A DNA stretch of 64,000 nucleotides from NCBI RefSeq assembly GCF_003732425.1, contig NZ_MOBX01000003.1, positions 1 to 64,000 of the forward strand, written 5' to 3'. Source of the DNA: Pseudomonas fluorescens. GTDB taxonomy: Bacteria > Pseudomonadota > Gammaproteobacteria > Pseudomonadales > Pseudomonadaceae. A model generated the notes under the pieces. It was given only the letters and a program-made list of their open reading frames with translations, did not search any database and was not told the origin of the DNA. The first letter of the stretch is position 1. Every line of letters starts with the position of its first letter. Position numbers and translations under genes: made by a program. Positions 27,028 to 36,133 of the stretch are shown here, one piece after another.

Positions 27028-29403
27028 TTGGTAGAGTACGTAGTTTCCCTCGATAAGCTCGGCAAACACGATGTTGAGCATGTGGGGGGCAAGAACGCAT
27101 CCCTGGGCGAGATGATCAGTAACCTGGCAGGCGCCGGTGTTTCGGTCCCCGGCGGCTTCGCCACGACGGCTCAGGCCTATCGTGATTTCCTCGAACTGAG
27201 CGGCCTCAACGACCAGATCCACCAGGCCCTCGACGCGCTCGACGTTGATGATGTCAACGCCCTGGCCAAGACCGGCGCCCAGATCCGTCAATGGATCATG
27301 GAAGCCGAATTCCCCGAAAAACTGAATGCCGAGATCCGCACCGCGTTCGCCGCGCTGTCGGCCGGCAACCCTGACGTGGCCGTGGCCGTGCGCTCTTCCG
27401 CCACCGCCGAAGACTTGCCGGACGCCTCGTTCGCCGGTCAGCAGGAAACCTTCCTGAACATCCGTGGTGTGGAAAACGTTATCCGCGCCGCCAAAGAGGT
27501 GTTCGCTTCGCTGTTCAACGACCGTGCGATTTCCTACCGCGTGCACCAGGGCTTTGACCACAAACTGGTCGCCCTGTCGGCTGGCGTGCAGCGCATGGTG
27601 CGTTCGGAAACCGGTACCGCCGGGGTGATGTTCACCCTCGATACCGAATCCGGTTTCCGTGACGTCGTGTTCATCACCGGCGCCTACGGCCTGGGCGAAA
27701 CCGTCGTACAAGGCGCGGTGAACCCTGATGAGTTCTACGTGCACAAGGGCACGCTGGAGGCCGGTCGTCCGGCGATCCTGCGTCGCAACCTGGGCAGCAA
27801 AGCCATCAAGATGATCTACGGCGACGAGGCCAAAGCCGGTCGTTCGGTCAAGACTGTCGATGTCGACAAGGCTGACCGCGCGCGTTTCTGCCTGACCGAC
27901 GCTGAAGTCAGCGAACTGGCCAAGCAGGCGATGATCATCGAGAAGCACTACGGCTGCCCGATGGACATCGAGTGGGCCAAGGACGGTGACGACGGCAAGC
28001 TGTACATCGTACAGGCCCGTCCGGAAACCGTGAAAAGCCGCACCCAGGCCAACGTCATGGAACGTTACCTGTTGAAAGAAACCGGCACCGTGCTGGTTGA
28101 AGGTCGCGCCATTGGCCAGCGCATCGGCGCCGGTAAAGTGCGCATCATCAAAGACGTGTCCGAGATGGACAAAGTCCAGCCGGGCGACGTCCTCGTTTCC
28201 GACATGACCGATCCGGACTGGGAGCCGGTGATGAAGCGCGCCAGCGCCATCGTCACCAACCGTGGCGGCCGTACTTGCCACGCGGCGATCATCGCCCGTG
28301 AGCTGGGCATCCCGGCAGTGGTCGGTTGCGGCAACGCCACCCAATTGCTGAAGGATGGCCAGGGCGTGACCGTCTCCTGCGCCGAAGGCGACACCGGTTA
28401 CATCTTCGAAGGCGAACTGGGCTTCGACATCAAGAAGAACTCCGTCGACGCCATGCCGGAGTTGCCGTTCAAGATCATGATGAACGTCGGCAACCCGGAC
28501 CGCGCCTTCGACTTCGCACAACTGCCGAACGCCGGTGTGGGCCTGGCCCGTCTGGAATTCATCATCAACCGCATGATCGGCGTCCACCCGAAAGCGCTGT
28601 TGAACTACGACGGTCTGCCGCAGGAAATCAAGGAAAGCGTCGACAAGCGCATCGCCGGTTACGACGATCCGGTCGGTTTCTATGTCGAGAAACTGGTTGA
28701 AGGCATCAGCACCCTCGCGGCCGCGTTTGCGCCGAAGAAGGTCATCGTGCGTCTGTCGGACTTCAAGTCCAACGAATACGCCAACCTGATCGGCGGCAAG
28801 CTCTACGAGCCGGAAGAAGAAAACCCGATGCTGGGCTTCCGTGGCGCTTCGCGTTACATCAGCGAATCGTTCCGTGACTGCTTCGAACTCGAATGCCGCG
28901 CGCTGAAGCGTGTGCGCAACGAGATGGGCCTGACCAACGTCGAAATCATGGTGCCGTTCGTCCGTACTCTGGGCGAAGCCAGCCAAGTCGTCGATTTGCT
29001 GGCCGAAAACGGCTTGAAGCGCGGCGAGAACGGTCTGCGCGTGATCATGATGTGCGAACTGCCATCCAACGCGATTCTCGCTGATGAATTCCTCGAATTC
29101 TTCGACGGTTTCTCGATCGGTTCCAACGACCTGACTCAGTTGACGCTGGGCCTGGACCGCGATTCCGGTATCATCGCGCACCTGTTCGACGAGCGTAATC
29201 CGGCGGTCAAGAAGTTGTTGGCCAACGCGATTGCCGCGTGCAACAAGGCCGGCAAGTACATCGGTATCTGCGGTCAGGGTCCTTCGGACCACCCGGATCT
29301 GGCCAAGTGGCTGATGGAGCAGGGCATCGAAAGCGTGTCGCTGAACCCGGACACCGTGCTGGAAACCTGGTTCTTCCTCGCCGAAGGCCAGACACCGGCT
29401 TAA
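27028..29403 (+). CDS. ppsA: Phosphoenolpyruvate synthase
   Basis: A 791-residue gluconeogenic enzyme converting pyruvate and ATP to PEP, AMP and phosphate. The N-terminal ATP-grasp-like domain holds [20 protein letters not shown]; the swivelling histidine domain has [20 protein letters not shown] with the phosphohistidine; the C-terminal PEP domain has the catalytic [11 protein letters not shown] cysteine. Translation starts at TTG 27028 after GTGGAGAG, giving [20 protein letters not shown]. Placed next to the propionate cluster, it fits growth on C2/C3 acids. Ends at an intrinsic terminator. Confidence 0.96.
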   Translation: MVEYVVSLDKLGKHDVEHVGGKNASLGEMISNLAGAGVSVPGGFATTAQAYRDFLELSGLNDQIHQALDALDVDDVNALAKTGAQIRQWIMEAEFPEKLNAEIRTAFAALSAGNPDVAVAVRSSATAEDLPDASFAGQQETFLNIRGVENVIRAAKEVFASLFNDRAISYRVHQGFDHKLVALSAGVQRMVRSETGTAGVMFTLDTESGFRDVVFITGAYGLGETVVQGAVNPDEFYVHKGTLEAGRPAILRRNLGSKAIKMIYGDEAKAGRSVKTVDVDKADRARFCLTDAEVSELAKQAMIIEKHYGCPMDIEWAKDGDDGKLYIVQARPETVKSRTQANVMERYLLKETGTVLVEGRAIGQRIGAGKVRIIKDVSEMDKVQPGDVLVSDMTDPDWEPVMKRASAIVTNRGGRTCHAAIIARELGIPAVVGCGNATQLLKDGQGVTVSCAEGDTGYIFEGELGFDIKKNSVDAMPELPFKIMMNVGNPDRAFDFAQLPNAGVGLARLEFIINRMIGVHPKALLNYDGLPQEIKESVDKRIAGYDDPVGFYVEKLVEGISTLAAAFAPKKVIVRLSDFKSNEYANLIGGKLYEPEEENPMLGFRGASRYISESFRDCFELECRALKRVRNEMGLTNVEIMVPFVRTLGEASQVVDLLAENGLKRGENGLRVIMMCELPSNAILADEFLEFFDGFSIGSNDLTQLTLGLDRDSGIIAHLFDERNPAVKKLLANAIAACNKAGKYIGICGQGPSDHPDLAKWLMEQGIESVSLNPDTVLETWFFLAEGQTPA

Positions 29404-29429
29404 AGAGTATGTGAACGGCCCGCTTCCCC

Positions 29430-29532
29430 TGTGGGAGCGAGCCTGCTCCGGGCGGCGTTCCGACGAAGACGGACTGACATTTAACATTGATGTCGACGGA
29501 TGTACCGCTTTCGCGAGCAAGCTCTCTCCCAC
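29430..29532. repeat. REP family A pair, diverged
   Basis: GTGGGAGCGAGCCTGCTCCG at the left and TCGCGAGCAAGCTCTCTCCC at the right: both copies carry substitutions. Lies between the ppsA stop and its terminator. Confidence 0.8.
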
Positions 29533-29558
29533 AAAAGGCAGGGTTTTGAGATTCAAGT

Positions 29559-29590
29559 AGGGCGGGCTCCTGTAGATGCCGCCCTTTTTT
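29559..29590 (+). terminator. ppsA intrinsic terminator
   Basis: AGGGCGG / CCGCCCT stem with a 13-base loop followed by T6. It ends only 13 bases before the hydrolase start, so that gene is reached by read-through or by a promoter inside this gap. Confidence 0.85.
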
Positions 29591-29603
29591 GTGCAAGAGC
29601 ATT

Positions 29604-30593
29604 ATGCAAAGCAGCAGCAACCTGTTTCCTGTCGCCCTGATCAGCGCCGAACGGCGTGGTGATCTGAGCGAAGACGTGTATCGATTGAAACCCGGCAACA
29701 GCCCCGACTGGTCCGTGGAAATCGCTGTGACCCGTTTGGGCATGGCCGATGACTCGACGCCTCGCGGTGTGCCGGTGATTCTGCTGCACGGCAGTTTTTC
29801 CAATCGGCGCTTCTGGTTTTCACCCAAAGGCCTGGGCCTGGGCGCGTATCTGACGCGGCTGGGGTTCGATGTGTGGATTCCGGAGATGCGCGGCCACGGC
29901 TTGTCGCAGCGCAATGAGGATTACCGGCGCAACCGTGTCGCCGACTATGCCCGTTACGATCTGCCGGCGATTGCCGCGTTCGTGCGTGAGCAGAGCGGGC
30001 AGGTGCCGCACTGGATCGGCCATTCGCTGGGCGGCATCACCCTGGCGGCGGCGCTCGGTGGCGAATACCTCGGCGAGCCTGCCGTGGCGTCGGCAGCGTT
30101 TTTTGGCACCCAGGTCAGCCGTACTTACTGGCCGCTGAAAATTCCGCCGGTGGAGTGGAGCGGGCGCTTCATTCTCAAGCGCTTTGCGCAATTGTCGGGG
30201 TCGCGCCTCAAGCGTGGCCCGGAAGATGAGCCGATCGGTCTGGCGCTGGAAAGCATGCGCTGGTACGGCTTGTTCGGCCGTTTTGGCGACAAGGACAAGG
30301 ATTGGTGGGCGGGTCTGGCCGATGTTCAAGTGCCAGTGCTGGCAGTGACTGCAGCAGGGGATCATCAGGATCCGGCCTGGGCCTGTCGCAAGTTGTTCGA
30401 GCAGATCGGCTCGGAACACAAGCAGTTCATCAATCTGGGGCGCGAGCAGGGCTTCAGCGATAATTTCGGCCATGTCGAGATGTTGGTGAGCAAAGCGGCG
30501 CAGACTGAGGTGTGGCCATTGGTGGCGCGCTGGTTGAATGATCAGCACACGCCATTGCTGGGCGAGAAGCCGGATTTGGCTGCTGCGGTCTGA
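29604..30593 (+). CDS. Alpha/beta-hydrolase fold protein
   Basis: A 329-residue hydrolase. The oxyanion region is VILLHGSFSNRRFW, the nucleophile elbow is WIGHSLGGITLA (Gly-His-Ser-Leu-Gly), and the acid and base are likely in VTAAGDHQDPAW and FGHVEML. The substrate is unknown; ester or lipid-like compounds are typical. It lies between ppsA and rraA as in other pseudomonads. The start at ATG 29604 is almost on top of the ppsA terminator, which leaves little room for a promoter. Confidence 0.88.
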   Translation: MQSSSNLFPVALISAERRGDLSEDVYRLKPGNSPDWSVEIAVTRLGMADDSTPRGVPVILLHGSFSNRRFWFSPKGLGLGAYLTRLGFDVWIPEMRGHGLSQRNEDYRRNRVADYARYDLPAIAAFVREQSGQVPHWIGHSLGGITLAAALGGEYLGEPAVASAAFFGTQVSRTYWPLKIPPVEWSGRFILKRFAQLSGSRLKRGPEDEPIGLALESMRWYGLFGRFGDKDKDWWAGLADVQVPVLAVTAAGDHQDPAWACRKLFEQIGSEHKQFINLGREQGFSDNFGHVEMLVSKAAQTEVWPLVARWLNDQHTPLLGEKPDLAAAV

Positions 30594-30819
30594 GAGGGAA
30601 GCCCTGAAAAGGGCATTTCGTTCGGGTTGGCTTGCGGCTAAGATATGACGCATTGTGCGGTTCTGGTCATTTTTGGTGGCTGTTTAGCTATTACGTTTCA
30701 GGGTTTGTTCAGGTTCATTCAGCGACCATGGGATGGACTAAGGTAAACAGCGACCGCCGGAGATCGTCTCAAAAGAATGCGTCATCCTTGATCGTCTTCC
30801 TTGTTACAGGAGTTTTTCG

Positions 30820-31311
30820 ATGAACCATTACCTTACGCCTGACCTGTGCGACGCCTATCCGGAGCTGGTGCAGGTGCTGGAACCGATGTTCAGCAATTTC
30901 GGCGGCCGTGATTCGTTCGGCGGCGAAATCGTGACCATCAAATGCTTCGAAGACAACTCGCTGGTCAAGGAACAGGCTGAACTCAAGGGAAACGGCAAGG
31001 TGCTGGTCGTCGATGGTGGCGGCTCGCTGCGTCGTGCATTGCTGGGTGATCTGATCGCCGAGAAGGCCGCTAAAAACGGTTGGGAAGGGCTGGTGATCTA
31101 CGGCTGCATCCGTGACGTCGACGTTATCGCGCAGACCGATCTGGGCGTGCAGGCGCTGGCCAGCCACCCGATGAAAACCGAAAAACGCGGCATTGGTGAC
31201 CTCAACGTTGCAGTGACGTTTGCCGGCGTGACGTTCCATCCGGGCCACTACATTTATGCGGACAACAACGGCGTGATCGTCTCGCCGAGTCCGCTGCAGA
31301 TGCCTGAATAA
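30820..31311 (+). CDS. rraA: Ribonuclease E activity regulator RraA family protein
   Basis: A 163-residue RraA-family protein, full length. The central [19 protein letters not shown] and [12 protein letters not shown] segments are typical. E. coli RraA binds RNase E and inhibits it; many Pseudomonas homologues retain the architecture but also resemble HMG/CHA aldolases, whose Gly-x-x-x-Arg-Asp active-site residues (GCIRDVD) are present here. First of a run of genes leading to oprF. The 226-bp gap upstream holds no gene. Confidence 0.92.
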   Translation: MNHYLTPDLCDAYPELVQVLEPMFSNFGGRDSFGGEIVTIKCFEDNSLVKEQAELKGNGKVLVVDGGGSLRRALLGDLIAEKAAKNGWEGLVIYGCIRDVDVIAQTDLGVQALASHPMKTEKRGIGDLNVAVTFAGVTFHPGHYIYADNNGVIVSPSPLQMPE

Positions 31312-31332
31312 GCTTTCGACAAAGGGATGCGG

Positions 31333-32328
31333 ATGTTCGAGGAAGAAAACGCGCAGTGGGGGCTGGTGCATGCCCTGGTGCTGGACGGAAAAGGCGGTGC
31401 GCGTTCGATAACCCGGACTGAGCTCGACGATTTGCAGCTGCAGGCTCATGAGAGCCTGTGGTTGCATTGGGATCGCAGCCATCCGCAGACCCAGACCTGG
31501 CTGCGCAAATCCAGCGGGCTCAATGAATTCACCTGCGATCTGCTGCTGGAAGAGAACACCCGACCGCGTCTTTTGCCGCTGCCGGATGCCGAGCTGCTGC
31601 TGTTTCTGCGCGGGGTCAATCTCAACCCGGGCGCCGAGCCGGAAGACATGGTCTCGGTACGGATTTTTGCTTCGGCCCAGCGAGTGATCTCCCTGCGTTT
31701 GCGCCCATTGCGTGCCACCGATGAGCTGCTGGCGCAATTGGCGGACGGCAATGGCCCGAAAACCTCCTCTGAACTCATCCTTTATCTGGCGCAGTTCCTT
31801 ACCCACAAGGTGCAGGATCTGGTCACTTGCCTCTCGGAAATCGCCGATGAGGAAGAAGAAAAGATGGATGCCGACGAACGGTATACCCCCGAGCATGGCG
31901 CCATTTTGCACATCCGTCGCCGGGCAGCCGGGCTAAAGCGTTTTCTGGCACCGCAGCGGGATATTTTCGGACAGCTCACGCGGATAAAACTGCCGTGGTT
32001 TGTCGATGACGATGCCGATTACTGGAACGAACTGAACAACAGCCTGACCCGCTATCTTGAAGAGCTCGAATTGACCCGAGAGCGCGTAGGGCTTGTGCTG
32101 GAGGCTGAAGACCGGCGTTTGAGCGAGCGCATGAATCGCACCATGTACCGCTTCGGGATCATCACCTGCATCTTTTTGCCGATGAGTTTTATCACCGGTC
32201 TGCTGGGCATCAATGTCGGCGGAATTCCGTTCTCCAGCAGCCCTTATGGTTTCCTGATTGCCTGTTTGACGGTGCTAGCCCTGGCCTTCGGTCAGTGGTG
32301 GTTATTCCGTCGTTTGCGCTGGGTATGA
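31333..32328 (+). CDS. cmaX: CorA-like transporter CmaX (ZntB type)
   Basis: A 331-residue protein with a cytoplasmic funnel and two C-terminal TM helices. The pore signature reads GLLGINVGGIP, where classic CorA Mg2+ channels have Gly-Met-Asn; the Gly-Ile-Asn version is typical of ZntB Zn2+ transporters. ATG 31333 is favoured because AAAGGG lies six bases upstream; ATG 31327 would have almost no spacing. It sits 21 bp after rraA. In Pseudomonas the cmaX-crfX-cmpX-sigX-oprF block is tied to envelope stress. Confidence 0.9.
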   Translation: MFEEENAQWGLVHALVLDGKGGARSITRTELDDLQLQAHESLWLHWDRSHPQTQTWLRKSSGLNEFTCDLLLEENTRPRLLPLPDAELLLFLRGVNLNPGAEPEDMVSVRIFASAQRVISLRLRPLRATDELLAQLADGNGPKTSSELILYLAQFLTHKVQDLVTCLSEIADEEEEKMDADERYTPEHGAILHIRRRAAGLKRFLAPQRDIFGQLTRIKLPWFVDDDADYWNELNNSLTRYLEELELTRERVGLVLEAEDRRLSERMNRTMYRFGIITCIFLPMSFITGLLGINVGGIPFSSSPYGFLIACLTVLALAFGQWWLFRRLRWV

Positions 32329-32391
32329 AGATGGCGCATGTGACCCGACCAAATCTGCCCGCGTCTTTCACAGACATCACGAGAGGTGCCT

Positions 32392-32640
32392 ATGCACGAT
32401 CCGTTTGAACAGTCTTTGCGCGACATGCTCAACGCTTCGCCGTCCAGCCGCGACGACGATGCGTGCCTGGGCCGCGTACTCAAAACCGCCAACCGCCAGG
32501 TCGGCGCCGGTGATCTGTTCAGCCTGCTGGGCCGCTGGCTGCCCGCGCTGATGATCGCCCTGAATAATGGATCGGCGCACGTCGCGCCGGTTTCCCGTCT
32601 TCGTAAACCTACCGCTCGCACTGCTGATAAGGCTGATTGA
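32392..32640 (+). CDS. crfX: Small protein CrfX
   Basis: An 82-residue protein matching CrfX, the small gene between cmaX and cmpX in pseudomonads. It starts MHDPFEQSLRDMLNASPSSR at ATG 32392 after GAGAGG; the middle has a short hydrophobic helix (LFSLLGRWLPALMIAL) and the C-terminus is basic. No catalytic motif. Its function is poorly defined; position argues for an envelope role. It ends two bases before cmpX. Confidence 0.85.
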   Translation: MHDPFEQSLRDMLNASPSSRDDDACLGRVLKTANRQVGAGDLFSLLGRWLPALMIALNNGSAHVAPVSRLRKPTARTADKAD

Positions 32641-32642
32641 AT

Positions 32643-33467
32643 ATGGAACTTGATCTCTGGACTCAGAGCCTCGTCACTGCAATGACTGCGTTGTGGACCA
32701 AAGTCGCCAACTTCATCCCGAACCTGTTCGGCGCACTGGTGGTGCTGTTGTTGGGTTTCGTCGTGGCCAAGCTGCTGGATACCTTGCTGTCCAAGCTGCT
32801 CGCCAAACTGGGCCTTGATCGCCTGATGGGCGGCACCGGACTGACCAAGTTGATGTCGCGCGCCGGGTTGCAGGTTCCGATCTCGACCCTGATCGGCAAG
32901 ATCGTTTACTGGTTCGTCCTGCTGATTTTTCTGGTTTCTGCAGCAGAATCTCTTGGCCTTGAGCGAGTTTCGGCTACGCTGGATATGTTGGCGCTCTATT
33001 TGCCGAAAGTATTCGGCGCGGCGCTGGTGTTGCTGGTAGGTGTTTTGCTCGCGCAACTGGCCAACGGGCTGGTGCGCGGGGCGGCAGAAGGCGTGGGCCT
33101 GGACTACGCTTCGGGGCTGGGGCGAATTGCGCAAGGGCTGGTGATCATCATCAGTATCTCGGTCGCAATCAGTCAGCTTGAGGTCAAGACTGACCTGCTG
33201 AACCATGTGATCGTCATCGTTTTGATTACCGTTGGTCTGGCCGTTGCGCTGGCCATGGGGTTGGGAAGCCGGGAAATTGCCGGTCAGATTCTTGCGGGAA
33301 TCTATGTGCGTGAGTTGTATCAGGTTGGGCAACAAGTGCGTGTTGGCGAGGTCGAAGGCCAGATCGAAGAGATCGGCACGGTTAAAACCACATTGCTGAC
33401 CGATGAGGGTGAGCTAGTCTCACTTTCCAATCGGATCCTGCTGGAACAGCATGTGAGTAGCCGCTAA
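32643..33467 (+). CDS. cmpX: Mechanosensitive-channel-like protein CmpX
   Basis: A 274-residue inner-membrane protein with conserved TM helices in duplicated segments (IPNLFGALVVLLLGFVVAKL and LPKVFGAALVLLVGVLLAQL) and further helices, then a short cytoplasmic beta-rich tail VRVGEVEGQIEEIG resembling the MscS middle domain. Belongs to the TM_helix (pfam05552) MscS-related family. Reported in pseudomonads as linked to SigX activity and membrane homeostasis. ATG 32643 follows the crfX stop directly, so coupling is likely. Confidence 0.9.
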   Translation: MELDLWTQSLVTAMTALWTKVANFIPNLFGALVVLLLGFVVAKLLDTLLSKLLAKLGLDRLMGGTGLTKLMSRAGLQVPISTLIGKIVYWFVLLIFLVSAAESLGLERVSATLDMLALYLPKVFGAALVLLVGVLLAQLANGLVRGAAEGVGLDYASGLGRIAQGLVIIISISVAISQLEVKTDLLNHVIVIVLITVGLAVALAMGLGSREIAGQILAGIYVRELYQVGQQVRVGEVEGQIEEIGTVKTTLLTDEGELVSLSNRILLEQHVSSR

Positions 33468-33557
33468 TCCGGCAAACCCTGCTAATGTATGCCGCCGCAA
33501 AATGCCAGCTGATGCTGGTTGCGGTGGACATTGACCTGACTGTCGGCACGACTTGTT

Positions 33558-34148
33558 TTGAATAAAGCCCAAACGCTCTCCACGCGCTACGACCCCCGCG
33601 AGCTCTCTGATGAGGAGTTGGTCGCGCGCTCGCATACCGAGCTTTTTCACGTAACGCGCGCCTATGAAGAACTGATGCGGCGTTACCAGCGAACATTATT
33701 TAACGTTTGTGCGAGATATCTTGGGAACGATCGCGACGCAGACGATGTCTGTCAGGAAGTCATGTTGAAGGTGCTGTATGGCCTGAAGAACTTCGAGGGG
33801 AAATCGAAGTTCAAAACGTGGCTGTACAGCATCACGTACAACGAATGTATTACGCAGTATCGGAAGGAACGGCGAAAGCGTCGCTTGATGGACGCATTAA
33901 GTCTTGACCCCCTCGAGGAAGCGTCCGAAGAAAAGGCGCCAAAACCCGAGGAGAAGGGCGGGCTTGATCGCTGGCTGGTGTATGTGAACCCGATTGACCG
34001 CGAAATTCTGGTGCTTCGATTTGTCGCAGAGCTGGAATTTCAGGAGATCGCAGACATCATGCACATGGGTTTGAGTGCGACAAAAATGCGTTACAAACGT
34101 GCTCTAGACAAATTGCGTGAGAAATTTGCAGGCATTGCTGAAACTTAG
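33558..34148 (+). CDS. sigX: ECF sigma factor SigX
   Basis: A 196-residue extracytoplasmic-function sigma factor. Sigma-2 region: RYLGNDRDADDVCQEVMLKV then FKTWLYSITYNECITQYRKE; linker rich in Glu/Lys; sigma-4 region: FVAELEFQEIADIMHMGLSA then KMRYKRALDKLR. Starts at TTG 33558, giving MNKAQTLSTRYDPRELSD as in other species. No anti-sigma factor gene follows; it directs transcription of oprF downstream and of envelope/fatty-acid genes in pseudomonads. Confidence 0.95.
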   Translation: MNKAQTLSTRYDPRELSDEELVARSHTELFHVTRAYEELMRRYQRTLFNVCARYLGNDRDADDVCQEVMLKVLYGLKNFEGKSKFKTWLYSITYNECITQYRKERRKRRLMDALSLDPLEEASEEKAPKPEEKGGLDRWLVYVNPIDREILVLRFVAELEFQEIADIMHMGLSATKMRYKRALDKLREKFAGIAET

Positions 34149-34255
34149 TTCAGCGCAAATATCTCTTACGTGTAGGCAAGTTCTGATAGACTTGCCGCCG
34201 AGTTGTCCCCCGGTTTGCGGGACTGCTTCACAATCACCAGATGGGGATTTAACGG

Positions 34256-35290
34256 ATGAAACTGAAAAACACCTTGGGCTTGGCCATTGGTTCTCTGATT
34301 GCCGCCACTTCGTTCGGCGCTCTGGCACAAGGCCAAGGCGCAGTTGAAATCGAAGGCTTCGCAAAGAAAGAACAATTCGACAGCGCTCGTAACTTCAAGA
34401 ACAACGGCAACCTGTTCGGCGGTTCGATCGGTTACTTCCTGACCGACGACGTTGAACTGCGTCTGGGCTACGACGAAGTGCACAACGTGCGTTCCGACGA
34501 CGGTCGTAACATCAAGGGCGCTAACACCGCTCTGGACGCTCTGTACCACTTCAACAACCCAGGCGACATGCTGCGTCCATACGTATCGGCTGGTTTCTCC
34601 GATCAGAGCATCGGTCAGAACGGTTCGGGCGGTCGTGACCGCTCCACCTTCGCCAACCTGGGCGCTGGTGCCAAGCTGTACTTCACCGACAACTTCTACG
34701 CCCGTGCTGGCGTTGAAGCTCAGTACAACATCGACCAGGGCGACACCGAGTGGGCTCCTAGCGTCGGTATCGGTGTGAACTTCGGTGGCGGCTCCAAGCC
34801 TGCTGCTGCTCCAGTTCCAGCACCAGCTGAAGTCTGCTCCGACAGCGACAACGATGGCGTTTGCGACAACGTTGACAAGTGCCCGGACACCCCAGCCAAC
34901 GTAACTGTTGACGCTGACGGCTGCCCAGCAGTTGCTGAAGTTGTTCGTGTTGAGCTGGACGTTAAGTTCGACTTCGACAAGTCGGTAGTCAAGCCTAACA
35001 GCTACGGCGACATCAAGAACCTGGCTGACTTCATGAAGCAGTACCCATCCACCACCACTACTGTTGAAGGTCACACTGACTCCGTCGGTCCTGACGCTTA
35101 CAACCAGAAACTGTCCGAGCGTCGTGCAAACGCCGTTAAGCAAGTTCTGACCAACCAGTACGGTGTTGAATCGTCCCGCGTTCAGTCTGTTGGCTACGGC
35201 GAATCCCGCCCAGTTGCTGACAACAAAACTGAAGCTGGCCGCGCTGTAAACCGTCGCGTAGAAGCGCAGGTTGAAGCTCAAGCTAAGTAA
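34256..35290 (+). CDS. oprF: Major outer-membrane porin OprF
   Basis: A 344-residue OmpA-family porin. Signal peptide MKLKNTLGLAIGSLIAATSF with cleavage near ALAQ; an N-terminal eight-strand beta barrel; a Pro/Ala hinge; a calcium-type repeat CSDSDNDGVCDNVDKCPD with four cysteines expected to form disulfides; and a C-terminal OmpA peptidoglycan-binding domain (VEGHTDSVGPDAYNQKLSER). It anchors outer membrane to cell wall and allows slow diffusion. Codon use is strongly biased, as for highly expressed genes. The sigX-proximal gap carries a GGCAAGT/ACTTGCC hairpin near 34173-34194. Confidence 0.97.
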   Translation: MKLKNTLGLAIGSLIAATSFGALAQGQGAVEIEGFAKKEQFDSARNFKNNGNLFGGSIGYFLTDDVELRLGYDEVHNVRSDDGRNIKGANTALDALYHFNNPGDMLRPYVSAGFSDQSIGQNGSGGRDRSTFANLGAGAKLYFTDNFYARAGVEAQYNIDQGDTEWAPSVGIGVNFGGGSKPAAAPVPAPAEVCSDSDNDGVCDNVDKCPDTPANVTVDADGCPAVAEVVRVELDVKFDFDKSVVKPNSYGDIKNLADFMKQYPSTTTTVEGHTDSVGPDAYNQKLSERRANAVKQVLTNQYGVESSRVQSVGYGESRPVADNKTEAGRAVNRRVEAQVEAQAK

Positions 35291-35306
35291 TTAGCTGCCG
35301 CTCCGA

Positions 35307-35336
35307 GAAAAGCCCGGCTTAGGCCGGGCTTTTCTT
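35307..35336 (+). terminator. oprF intrinsic terminator
   Basis: A 12-bp perfect stem (GAAAAGCCCGGC / GCCGGGCTTTTC) with a 4-base loop, the U-rich 3' side continuing into TTTG. The A-rich 5' side also allows function on the other strand for cobA read-through. Confidence 0.9.
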
Positions 35337-35352
35337 TGCCTGCGATTTGGCT

Positions 35353-36120
35353 TTACAGGGGGCACGCAGATCCCATGTAGGAGCTGCCGCAGGTTGCAAT
35401 CTTTTGCTCTTCAACAACAGCCGCCACCGCCCCGATCACCAGAATCGCCGGGCTTTTCAATCCAAACGCACACGCATCATCACTCATGCTCGCCAGATCA
35501 CTCCGGCATTCGCGCTGCTCCGGCAGCGAGGCATTTTCGATCATCGCCACCGGCGTATCCGCCGCCATCCCGCCCGCCAGCAGTTGATCGCGAATCTCCC
35601 CCAGCTTGGCCACACCCATATAAACCACCAGCGTCGTGCCACCCTGCGCCAGTGCCTGCCAGTTCAACTGGCTGTCGTCCTGAGTATGTGCAGTCACCAG
35701 TGTGACCCCGCGCGCCACACCGCGTAACGTCAGCGGAATATCACACTGCGTCGCCCCGGCCAGCCCGGCGGTGATGCCATTGACCAACTCCACCTCGACC
35801 CCACGCTCACGTAGCCACTGCGCCTCTTCGCCACCACGGCCGAAAATGCACGGGTCGCCGCCCTTGAGCCGCACCACGCACTTGCCGTGGCGGGCATAGC
35901 GCAGCATTAGTCGATGAATGAACGCCTGCGGTGTCGAGCGGCAACCACCGCGTTTACCCACGGCAATGATTCGCGCGCCAGGGCAGTGTTCCAGCACCGC
36001 GTCGTTAACCAGATCATCGATCAGCACCACATCGGCTTCGCGCAGGGCACGCACCGCTTTGAGGGTCAGCAGTTCGGGATCACCAGGACCTGCACCCACC
36101 AGCCAGACTTTTGCATTCAT
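35353..36120 (-). CDS. cobA: Uroporphyrinogen-III C-methyltransferase
   Basis: A 255-residue SUMT enzyme making precorrin-2 from uroporphyrinogen III. N-terminal VWLVGAGPGDPELLTLKAVR, then DDLVNDAVLEH, RLKGGDPCIFGRGGEE and the PGTTLVVYMG-equivalent QGGTTLVVYMGV are diagnostic. It supplies siroheme for the NirB nitrite reductase upstream in the same transcription unit. It follows nasC by 13 bp with a GAGGAAA Shine-Dalgarno. The last ~15 residues (IATCGSSYMGSAC and neighbours) are encoded by a REP family C sequence, so the tail looks acquired. Confidence 0.94.
   Translation of the reverse strand: MNAKVWLVGAGPGDPELLTLKAVRALREADVVLIDDLVNDAVLEHCPGARIIAVGKRGGCRSTPQAFIHRLMLRYARHGKCVVRLKGGDPCIFGRGGEEAQWLRERGVEVELVNGITAGLAGATQCDIPLTLRGVARGVTLVTAHTQDDSQLNWQALAQGGTTLVVYMGVAKLGEIRDQLLAGGMAADTPVAMIENASLPEQRECRSDLASMSDDACAFGLKSPAILVIGAVAAVVEEQKIATCGSSYMGSACPL
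35376..35406. repeat. REP family C fragment inside the 3' end of cobA
   Basis: TGTAGGAGCTGCCGCAGGTT then GCAATCTTTTG matches one arm of the family C repeats, with a few changes. It overlaps the final codons of cobA. Confidence 0.7.
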
Positions 36121-36133
36121 GGTGTTTTCCTCA

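Noticed and set aside
26932..29556. An 874-codon open frame on the minus strand
   Set aside because: Antisense to ppsA and its REP; composition is that of an antisense shadow.
33468..33557. A possible anti-sigma or small gene before sigX
   Set aside because: No frame with a start, Shine-Dalgarno and reasonable composition fits in the 90 bp.
35307..35336. oprF downstream hairpin considered as a REP
   Set aside because: It has no similarity to the three repeat families and has the form of an intrinsic terminator.
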